Assembly: GCA_036873755.1 (NCBI GenBank) | Contig: JAVTVY010017441.1 | Coordinates: 1-64,000 of the forward strand | Length of the DNA: 64,000 bases | Direction of reading: 5' to 3' | Source of the DNA: Hanleya hanleyi | Taxonomy: Eukaryota > Mollusca > Polyplacophora > Lepidopleurida > Hanleyidae | Part shown: piece after piece, positions 56,397 through 64,000 of the stretch | Numbering within the stretch: the stretch's first letter is position 1 | Layout: each line of letters opens with the position of its first letter | Position numbers and translations under genes: made by a program | The notes under the pieces: generated by a model | The model's input: the letters and a program-made list of their open reading frames with translations, nothing else | Told to the model about the DNA's origin: nothing | Databases searched by the model: none

Positions 56397-56517
56397 TCCC
56401 TAAATCACTGTATTTGTTATTAACCATGATCGATTTTGATATATCGCTGGATATGTCCAACTTTTATTCCTTTCAAATCAAGACGATAAAGCGCAAGATT
56501 GAGCTCCGTCTGATCGC
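56397..56517. other. Spacer
   Basis: Nothing recognised. Confidence 0.5.
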
Positions 56518-56716
56518 GATCACCCTGGGGCTAGTCACCAGTACATCTCTAGCAGGGTGATCACCCTGGGGCTAGTCACCAGTACATCTCTAGCAGCGCG
56601 ATCACCCTGGGGCTAGTCACCAGTACATCTCTAGCAGGGTGATCACCCTGGGGCTAGTCACCAGTACATCTCTAGCAGGGTGATCACCTTGGGGCCAGTC
56701 ATCAGTACATCTCTGC
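56518..56716 (+). repeat. 41-bp tandem array, about five units
   Basis: Units GATCACCCTGGGGCTAGTCA, CCAGTACATCTCTAGCAGGG plus T. The fifth is diverged. Confidence 0.93.
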
Positions 56717-57174
56717 TACCTTCCTCGCCATACCTGTCAGCTTTCTGACCTGACCTGACAGTCTCATTAATCAAGGGCTTATCAAAGTGATCGGACGATC
56801 AGATAGTTACAGGTGATGCCTATAACACCTGGCTGGAGACGCACACTGATTGCAAATCATGTCGATTTTCTGCTATGTATAGAATCGCCTTCGGCTGCTC
56901 TTTCTTTAGTTTGAAAAGTTAAAAAAGTAATAAACTTTGTTGTGACCAGTGATACTTTCATAGATGTATTGAGGGCGTGTCCTCAGCCTGCACACCATCA
57001 ATTATGTTGAAAGACAACAAGTCATAAAAGATTGAGAAATGACGAATCCTTTTTTGCATGATTTGAAGTTAGTTGACCATAAAATATACATATTCTGTTT
57101 TCTTCATCAGTGTAGTTTTATTTGTTGTTATAAACGTGACAACGGTTTGTTCGACAGTATGACCGCTATGACCC
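56717..57174. other. Unannotated sequence
   Basis: No repeat or gene seen. Confidence 0.5.
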
Positions 57175-57385
57175 GGTATAATCCTGACCTTCAGGGATTG
57201 ACTGCACACCATAATCTGTATGATACTGACCATTCAGAGATAGCCTGTACACCACAATCTGTATAATCCTGACCTTCAGGGATTGAATGCACACCATAAT
57301 CTGTATGATACTGACCATTCAGAGATAGCCTGTACACCACAATCTGTATAATCCGGATCTTCAGAGATTGACTGTACACCAAAAC
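57175..57385 (+). repeat. 42-bp repeat in alternating pairs
   Basis: Five units of about 42 bp. Two types alternate (CTGACCTTCAGGGATTGACT and CTGACCATTCAGAGATAGCC), giving an 84-bp period. Confidence 0.9.
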
Positions 57386-57399
57386 CAATAAGTCCGGGC

Positions 57400-57640
57400 A
57401 CCAGTTTCGACTGTATTGCACAGGCGTACGGGTCTAGCTCTGGCAATTAAATTATAGACGCTTAATCATATTTCTACCTGTTTCGACTGTATAGCACAGG
57501 CGTGCGGGTCTAGCTCTGGGAATTAAACTATAGACGCTTAGCGTTGACAGCGTATCCATACTATAACTTCATCTCTACTTATTTCGACTGTATTGCACAT
57601 GCGTACAGGTTTAGTTCTGGAGATTATAGTATCGATGTAG
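57400..57640 (+). repeat. Three-copy repeat of about 80 bp
   Basis: Three diverged copies containing TTTCGACTGTATTGCACAGG, CGTACGGGTCTAGCTCTGG and TATAGACGCTTA. Confidence 0.88.
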
Positions 57641-57810
57641 CTGTAGCCGGTAGGGGATAATACTTCCCTGTGAAGAGGCTGCAGTTATACTAAATCAATC
57701 ACAAATCCTACATAAACAATTATCCATCGCACATTTACTTATATCCACAACCCACAGGCTTAAGGCTAGGGGTAGATATACATACATGCTCACCCTCACA
57801 ACCCACAGGC
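57641..57810. other. Spacer
   Basis: Contains ACAACCCACAGGCTTAAGG, resembling the sequence just left of 57811. Otherwise nothing. Confidence 0.5.
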
Positions 57811-58961
57811 TTAAAGGGTATCCTCATCCTACATACCCACTCAGCTTCAAACAGTTCCTTGGTGTCATAGAAAATGGTTGTATTAGGTCTTCCCTCTCAT
57901 TTCTAATCCTAAAATCCAGTATTTTACGAAGAAAAGGCAGTTTTTCAGTTCTCTTTCCGAACGCGTAACCTTTGACCCATGACGTCATAAAGGGAACTCG
58001 CCCATAATCGCCAATACTGTTCAGATAGAAAGAACCTGAACAACTTCCTATTTATTTGCCATATTTTCGCGTTATATCAAGCAGTTGAATGTTCGGTGGG
58101 GCTTCCAACACCACTCTTGCTAATATATAATTGTATTTATTATCAAAATATGTAATATTAGCACAAAAGACGAGAGTTTATAAAGCTATCTTCCGGATCG
58201 TCAACCCCCATTTGCCGTTACATTCATACACATGTTTCCGATGAGCAGCCTACATTGTCGAATTATCTGACATATGATAATCTTACATTGACAAGACAAG
58301 CGTTGACATCGACGATTATCACCATTTATTATCTCAAAACAGTTATGCCTATCAACTTTATTTTTCAAAGACTGAAAAGGCGGAACATATGAGACGGACG
58401 TTCGGGGAAATTATATCTGGTCTAGCACGGTTTGCTTCGCCGGCGAGCGACAACAGTTGACCTACAATCATCGCTTCCAAAATTGACTGCAAAACTTTGG
58501 TCTCGCTTAATTGTAACACTGAGGGGTTGTTTGGAAAAGAAAGCTTAGCTGAAATATTCAACAAGTCGAGAGAAAGGAGAAAATACAAACTCTTTTCGAG
58601 AATTGAAGGTAGCCAAAGTGTGGAGAAAAGAGGTCATTTGTGGGAGCAAAGAGGTCATTTGTGAGAGCAATATTTTTAAAACAGAAACAATTCACTGCCG
58701 TAGCCTATGCAGAGTGCAAGCATGTGAACTGCATAATGCATACTTCCTATGCTGAAATTCACGCTGCAAACTTGTATGTGAATAGAAACCGAGGATTTCT
58801 GCTGTTTACAAGAAAATATCACTGTGTCTGGTGAATAGTAGGTAACCTAAACTAGCCTGAACTTTTCTCAGTTTCGTTGGGCTGATGCAGTTTTTCTAAA
58901 ACGTGGAATCTGATTTAATCTGTTGTTTTTTCACGCGCTTGTATTCATATGCAGAACTCGA

Positions 58962-59140
58962 CCATGCCCTGATCATGCCCTGACCATGCCCTGATCATGC
59001 CCTGACCATACCCTGACCATGCCCTGATCATGCCCTGACCATGCCCTGACCATACCCTGACCATGCCCTGACCATACCCTGATCATGCCCTGATCATGCC
59101 CTGACCATGCCCTGATCATGCCCTGACCATACCCTGATCT
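58962..59140 (+). repeat. 11-bp tandem array, ~16 units
   Basis: CCCTGACCATG and CCCTGATCATG units (plus CCCTGACCATA) in irregular order. The minus ORF MEYLNQ... is a product of the repeat. Confidence 0.93.
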
Positions 59141-59297
59141 TGCTTGTTCGCGGTCAATATCTTGATTTAAATACTCCATTGTAGTTCACAGAACAGTCCC
59201 ACAATTGTCTCCATATATCCTAGAATTCCATTCCAGATTTTCTTCTGATCGCATCAGTAACCATCACAAGTGTATGATGATTTGTCCACTGTCTGTA

Positions 59298-59313
59298 CCA
59301 GTACCGGTACTGG
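59298..59313. other. Perfect 16-bp palindrome
   Basis: CCAGTACCGGTACTGG is its own reverse complement. No surrounding context suggests a role. Confidence 0.7.
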
Positions 59314-59847
59314 AAATATAAGACTGCTTGCAATGCAATTTTTTGCGGTCAAACTAACCCCCCCAAATTACTCATATTCGATAAATTGTTGATGTAATTA
59401 TTTATCTGAACTGTTATTTTACTACCACTCTACTTTTATGGGTGGTCACACTCTGGGAAAGTATGAAAATATGTTCCTAACTGGTCAATCAATTCAAGCC
59501 TCTCAATATAGAATGTGACTGTGGACAGACTAACATGTTCCCTCGCTGAGGTCACAGGCGTGACGTCACTGATTCTACTCTTGTTTCCAAAATAGCGTTT
59601 TCCGTTGCTATTTTCTCATATTTCATAAAATAGAAATAAAAAAAAATCAAAAAAATCTGTTGTTTTCAGTACATATTAAATTATGTATTTCCATAGTTTT
59701 CAGCCATTTGAATATTCCAATGAGGATACCCTTTAAGGCAAGGGGTTGATATTCATACCTATTAACAAAACTGGGTGACTACCGGCTTAAGGCTAGCATC
59801 TATCCATTCACACATCCATATACATACAGTCTCCCATAACCCTGTAC

Positions 59848-60884
59848 ATATGTTATATAATTCACGGCTAATCATATATCAATACTGTTCCATACAGTAG
59901 TGGTAAAAGCGGGTTCCTAGACCAGGTGACCTCCCATCCGGGATGTCCATACAGTAGTAGGAGAAGAGGGTTACTAGACCAGGTGCCTGCCCATCCACCG
60001 TGTGTTATCGACGTCCGTATCGCCAGATCCTATGTGGACTGTGTAGCCGCGAACATCTAAGCTCGATGATTCGTGTTTGGAACCGGGCCACGGAGTGAGT
60101 CGCCGTTGAGCGAGGTCGCTGAAGCCTGGGGTTTATTTCTACGAGGAGTGCCGTCTGCTGTCGAAGTTAGCCGTGTAGTCGACTTGTCCTGCGGAGAGAG
60201 GGCCGGTGCCGTAGAAGCCTTTGTATTGTGAGATAACTGTCGTGCTCAGGCCGTTCGTATTGTGGAGAGATAAGTTCGTTTACTATTGATCCGTTGCGTT
60301 CCGGATTCGGACCCGCTTTTAGAAAATCACCTTTTCTGACAGGAGAGTTCCGACAGCATGGCGTGATTTAGCAGACGTGAATTGTTGTGTTCTGAGTGCG
60401 CGTTGGCCTGGTAAACTGTGTGAAATGGCCGTAGCCCGGTGAACTGGGGTGAATAATATTCCCAAGGAACTGTGGAATGTTTGTGCGCATCGCGGGTAGC
60501 ACGATCGGCTACAAGTCTGTGGAAATACCATTTCGGACTCTTCATGTGAACGAAGCGTGTTGGCTAAAGGGGTCAATGATCGGATTACTGTTCTCGATCT
60601 CTTCGAAGAACAATGTGTGGTATCTGGACAATAACAGTGACTTCTATGAACAGGAACATTTGCAGGAAATTCATGTAACTCTATAGGAACAATGATGGAT
60701 TAAGTGTGAAACAATTTGAACTGTAAGTGAACATTCTCTTTATTCCGAACATTGATGAACTATGTGTTTTTATCAGAGTAATTCACCAGTTGGTTGTTTA
60801 TGTTCGTAATCGGATTTAATACAATGATTTGTTGTTGAATTGATCTCTGTCTGTTTATTGAATGAACCGTAATTTCCCGTAACA
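59848..60884 (+). repeat. Probable 5' LTR of right-edge Ty3/gypsy element
   Basis: The right end is firm: ...CCCGTAACA at 60884, 5 bp before the primer binding site. The left end is uncertain; TGTTA at 59848 would give TGTTA...TAACA termini and a 1037-bp LTR. The 3' LTR lies beyond the window, so neither the left boundary nor the target duplication can be tested here. ORFs in it are not supported. Confidence 0.5.
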
Positions 60885-60889
60885 TAAAT

Positions 60890-60907
60890 TGGTGGCAGCG
60901 GTGGGAT
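60890..60907 (+). promoter_or_regulatory. tRNA-Leu primer binding site
   Basis: TGGTGGCAGCGGTGGGAT is complementary to the 3' end (with CCA) of a eukaryotic tRNA-Leu. The LARD-like element at 44598-44615 has the identical 18 bp. Confidence 0.85.
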
Positions 60908-61050
60908 AAACAGACAGTAGTATATAAAGGGCAGTTGTGGTCGGATACCCCAGCACCATGCGCAGTGTATGCGAACAGTACTGAAAACGCACATGGCCTG
61001 ATTAACTGTGATTAATAACTGTCTTATATTGTGCAAACAATTAATCCATT

Positions 61051-64000
61051 ATGGCTGATGATGATGATCAGGAGCCCGAACCGTCAATTAGACAAGGTGG
61101 TGCAGTCACTAGGGTCAAAATACCTGTGCAGTTAAAAACTTTTGGTGGTTCCGAATCTGAGGATATTGAAGAATACCTGAATGATGCTAGAAGAATTCTT
61201 CGTGCAAACGGGGTTACTGACGGTAATGCCAAATCTAGAATACTAGCAGGATGTCTGATAGGACGTGCAGGTACTTATTTTGATGGACTAGGTGAAGCCG
61301 TACAAACTGATTTTGTACAACTATGTGACACTTTGATAACAAAGTTTTGTCCAGTTGAGGCAAGAAGCCTCGCGATGAACTCTGTTTGGCAACGTTGTCA
61401 AAGACAAAATGAAACTGCGTTAGAGTTTGGTGAAGAAATACTGAGGCTTTCAAAGAAAGCATATGGTCCAAAAGGTGATGAACATGTGCAAGAAATGGCT
61501 TTACGACATTTTGTGCAAGGTCTTAAACCAAACTTACGTCGTATGGTCATGATGGGAAGTGACCCTGGAACATACACGGCTGCTCTAAAAAGGGCACAAC
61601 GAGAGGAGTATGAAGAAAGTGTTTGTACTGCCAGTAAAAATGTGTGTGTTCTGGGCCCTGATAAGAAAAGGGAGTCAGAAATTGACAAACTTTCACAGGA
61701 AATCGCGAAGCTGACTGAGTCAATGGGAAAAATGAATTCTGAAATCCAGAGCCTAAAAGGAAAACAGGCTTCTGGAAATTCTGCATCTGGATATTCTGGA
61801 AATTCTGCATCTGGATATTCTGGAAATTATGCATCTGGATATTCTGGAAATTCTGCATCTGGATATTCTGGGAACTCTTCTGGTTATGGTGGTTTCCGCA
61901 GTAACCACAAAGTCTCATCAGGTGGACAAGGGAGGAACAATTCAAATTCCAAAGCTTGTTTCCGGTGTGGTGATACTTCGCATCTGGTCAAAGACTGCCC
62001 CAAAAGGAAAACATTTGATCAGCAATCTTCCGGTAAAAGTGACTTCAGGCAAAACAAATCTGCTTACTCAGCCAGCAAAGCAGAAAATCCAAGTGACAGT
62101 GATTCCTGGAGCCACATTCCTTTGCAAGTGTATGGGTGTCTTGATGGTAGAGAGGCTGTTTTTCTACTGGACACAGGTGCAAGCCTGTCAATTATTTCAA
62201 AGGATGCTTGTGACCCAACAAACCCGATTGTAACTACAAATGTTACACCACTAGCTTCATCGGTGACAGGTGAAACCCTGCATTTCCTCGGGAAATACAG
62301 GGCACAGATAGACTTTGGTGGCAAAACTGTAACACAGGAGTTATGGGTGACAGAGAAACCAAAACCCTGTATATTAGGAACAGATTTCCTACTACGTAAT
62401 GAAGTTGAAATAAAATTCAACAAAACAGGTATTGAAGTGCAGATAGGGAAACAACGTCTGGAGGCGGAAAAGGAGCCGAAAAAGGGTATGCTCGCTGTTG
62501 TGGCCCGAGAGCAAACTACCATACCTCCTGGAAGTGTGTGCCTCATCATGGCAAAAGCTCCGGTGATTCGGGATACTGAAGGGTTAGTCCTAGGAGGAAT
62601 GTCAACCAGGGATAATGCTAATTTCCTGGTTGCCAGAAGTCTGGTGAAAACGAATGATGGTTCATTCCCATTGAACATTATGAATTTAGGGAGTGAAGCT
62701 CTACAGATACACTCTGGCATGAAGGTCGGAAACTTCGAAGTGGTCACTGATGGTGATGTGGCTGTAGAGAATGCTCAAGGGGAATCAAAAAGGGTGTTCA
62801 CCGTGCCGAATAAAGGCATCACCAGTACAGTTACTGTGCCACAAGAGAAAGAACCTCTGAATGACGAGAAGATACAGCGGCTAAATGATCTTCTTGAAGA
62901 ATTCTCCGACATCATGCAAGAAGACCGGTATGGCAAAACTAACGTTGCTAAGCACCATATCAGAACAGGGGATGCACATCCAGTAAGGGTGCCACCCAGA
63001 CGGTTACCTCCAGTACAACGCGAGTCCGTGAGACAACAGGTTTCGGAGATGTTGGAAAATGACGTCATCCGTCCATCTACTAGTCCGTGGGCTGCACCCA
63101 TTGTGCTAGTAAAGAAGAAAGATGGAGGAGAGAGATTTTGTTTGGATTATCGTGGCCTGAATGCCATTACTAAGGCTGAAGTGTATCCGTTGCCACGCAT
63201 CGATGACACGCTCGATGCTTTGGCAGGTTCCCGATATTTCACCACACTTGATCTACGTGCTGGTTATTGGCAAATTGAGGTGAATGAGGAAGATCGCGAG
63301 AAAACTGCGTTCGTCACAAATGAAGGCCAGTATGAGTTCAATGTTATGCCGTTCGGATTAGTCAACGGACCAAGCACGTTTCAAAGGCTGATGAATGTGG
63401 TATTGGCAGGACTTCAGTGGCAACAATGTCTTGTCTACCTCGATGATATAATCATTTTTTCGGCAACATTTGACGAACATCTTAGGCGACTGAGAGAGGT
63501 GTTTTCTCGACTGAGAAATGCCAATCTGCGGCTCAAGAGATCCAAGTGTACGTTTTGTCAACCAGAAGTAAAATATCTTGGGCATATCGTGTCGGCCTTA
63601 GGTGTACGTCCTGACCCAGCAAAGGTAGCAGCTGTGAAGAGCTTTCCAAGACCAACAGGTGTGAAGGAGCTCCGTAGCTTCTTGGGACTCGCGTCCTATT
63701 ATCGCCGCTTTGTACCAGATTTCGCGCGAGTTGCCGCTCCCCTCAGTAAGTTGACAGGAAAAGTCAAATTCCATTGGTCACGTGAAGCAGAGGAGAGTTT
63801 TGATCAACTGAGAGCTCTACTAACGGAGTCGTCACTGTTATGCCACCCAAACTTTCAACAGCCATTCGTTCTGATGACCGACGCCAGCGACGAAGGACTG
63901 GGAGCAGTCTTGAGTCAACCGGTAGATGGAGTTGAACATGTCGTCGCCTATGGCAGCCGCACTTTGCAGAAAAGTGAAAAGAACTACACAGTGACGGAGA
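61051..64000 (+). CDS. Gag-Pol polyprotein of Ty3/gypsy element (3' end outside window)
   Basis: ATG at 61051 with an in-frame TAA 9 bp upstream; 983 codons are open to the right edge. Seen: Gag-like N-terminus (residues 1-200, acidic start MADDDDQEPEP), a predicted coiled coil (about 209-239), an eight-residue SGNSASGY repeat (about 241-285, a 24-bp repeat in DNA), one CCHC zinc knuckle CFRCGDTSHLVKDC (303-316), aspartic protease FLLDTGAS (D374) with its second motif ILGTDF (441-446), RT with FCLDYRGLN (about 697), VMPFGLVNGPSTF (about 777) and the catalytic box YLDD (796-799), and the start of RNase H at TDASDEGLGA (D944). Gag and Pol share a frame without a shift. Cytoplasmic replication of the element is the expected role. 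Confidence 0.95.
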   Translation, partial: MADDDDQEPEPSIRQGGAVTRVKIPVQLKTFGGSESEDIEEYLNDARRILRANGVTDGNAKSRILAGCLIGRAGTYFDGLGEAVQTDFVQLCDTLITKFCPVEARSLAMNSVWQRCQRQNETALEFGEEILRLSKKAYGPKGDEHVQEMALRHFVQGLKPNLRRMVMMGSDPGTYTAALKRAQREEYEESVCTASKNVCVLGPDKKRESEIDKLSQEIAKLTESMGKMNSEIQSLKGKQASGNSASGYSGNSASGYSGNYASGYSGNSASGYSGNSSGYGGFRSNHKVSSGGQGRNNSNSKACFRCGDTSHLVKDCPKRKTFDQQSSGKSDFRQNKSAYSASKAENPSDSDSWSHIPLQVYGCLDGREAVFLLDTGASLSIISKDACDPTNPIVTTNVTPLASSVTGETLHFLGKYRAQIDFGGKTVTQELWVTEKPKPCILGTDFLLRNEVEIKFNKTGIEVQIGKQRLEAEKEPKKGMLAVVAREQTTIPPGSVCLIMAKAPVIRDTEGLVLGGMSTRDNANFLVARSLVKTNDGSFPLNIMNLGSEALQIHSGMKVGNFEVVTDGDVAVENAQGESKRVFTVPNKGITSTVTVPQEKEPLNDEKIQRLNDLLEEFSDIMQEDRYGKTNVAKHHIRTGDAHPVRVPPRRLPPVQRESVRQQVSEMLENDVIRPSTSPWAAPIVLVKKKDGGERFCLDYRGLNAITKAEVYPLPRIDDTLDALAGSRYFTTLDLRAGYWQIEVNEEDREKTAFVTNEGQYEFNVMPFGLVNGPSTFQRLMNVVLAGLQWQQCLVYLDDIIIFSATFDEHLRRLREVFSRLRNANLRLKRSKCTFCQPEVKYLGHIVSALGVRPDPAKVAAVKSFPRPTGVKELRSFLGLASYYRRFVPDFARVAAPLSKLTGKVKFHWSREAEESFDQLRALLTESSLLCHPNFQQPFVLMTDASDEGLGAVLSQPVDGVEHVVAYGSRTLQKSEKNYTVTE

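Larger units (their letters stand above)
57811..59736. mobile_element. 1.9-kb segment with TTAAAGGGTATCCTCAT inverted ends
   Basis: TTAAAGGGTATCCTCAT at 57811-57827 is perfectly inverted at 59720-59736. If TTAA is the duplicated target, the element's own ends are AGGGTATCCTCAT, as in TTAA-inserting (piggyBac or Kolobok-type) transposons. Subterminal similarity is weak (TGACGTCA near 57979 and 59571). No transposase is readable. It includes the 11-bp array. Confidence 0.6.
60885..64000 (+). mobile_element. Ty3/gypsy retrotransposon, 5' part, apparently intact
   Basis: Primer site, short leader, then one continuous Gag-Pol frame to the window end. The domain order is the classical Gag, protease, RT, RNase H, with integrase presumably beyond the edge. 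No stops or frameshifts in the first 983 codons, unlike every other element here, so it is young and may be mobile. Confidence 0.93.

Noticed and set aside
54653..56403. Val/Ile-rich ORFs as membrane proteins
   Set aside because: The hydrophobic pattern follows directly from the 24-bp unit; frames are interrupted and the minus strand is also open.
30268..60930. 16-bp match CAGTAGTATATAAAGG at 30268 and 60915 as a shared promoter
   Set aside because: A 16-bp match is expected about once by chance in a 64-kb self-comparison; the contexts (Polinton TIR, gypsy leader) are unrelated.
1..64000. tRNA, rRNA or other structured RNA genes
   Set aside because: I looked for cloverleaf-like arms and A/B boxes around the SINE-like repeat and primer sites and found none that I can support by eye; a covariance-model search would be needed.

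Overview
This is a non-coding, repeat-dominated piece of an animal genome. It holds no convincing host gene. The mobile elements are of kinds found in invertebrate animals: a LINE with an (ATT)n tail, Penelope-like reverse transcriptases, Ty3/gypsy elements with tRNA-primed binding sites, a Polinton/Maverick relic and TTAA-flanked MITEs. A (GAGT)n-linked dispersed repeat is of a kind I associate with molluscs. I infer a lophotrochozoan, most likely a mollusc, but the species cannot be read from the sequence.

Layout. 1-8.2 kb: four tandem arrays (63/60, 21, 33 and 42 bp units) plus the tail of a Penelope-like element. 8.2-11.6 kb: a possible exon and a 66-bp array that stays open as 22-codon repeats on the minus strand. 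11.7-13.7 kb: a foldback element whose terminal inverted repeats are built of 15-bp units, then a truncated LINE. 14.2-19.2 kb: 64-bp and 29-bp arrays around a broken minus-strand LINE and a decayed Penelope-like element. 19.2-27.1 kb: a cluster of MITEs, hairpin-forming foldback elements, a 1.28-kb TIR element inserted into one of them, and a second Penelope-like relic. 27.1-30.3 kb: almost featureless.

30.3-34.4 kb: a 4.1-kb Polinton/Maverick derivative with 6-bp target duplication, 5'-AG termini and a decayed family B DNA polymerase. 34.5-53.1 kb: a 36-bp minisatellite invaded by a Ty3/gypsy element (36725-48719, minus strand) whose integrase lies before its reverse transcriptase (Gmr1-like order). 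That element was itself invaded by a TTAA MITE and by an LTR element with 2.7-kb LTRs and a 618-bp interior. A recombinant solo LTR and a partial LTR of the same family lie next to it in the array. 53.3-59.7 kb: more short arrays (40, 26, 24, 41, 42, about 80 and 11 bp) and two inverted-repeat-bounded segments. 59.8-64 kb: the 5' part of an apparently intact Ty3/gypsy retrotransposon with one open Gag-protease-RT-RNase H frame running off the right edge.

The window reads as a nest of elements whose order of arrival can be worked out from target duplications and from empty sites inside the window. The parts most worth a second look are the mini-Polinton, the LTR/minisatellite recombination history, and the foldback hairpins capped by a GCGAAGC mini-hairpin.
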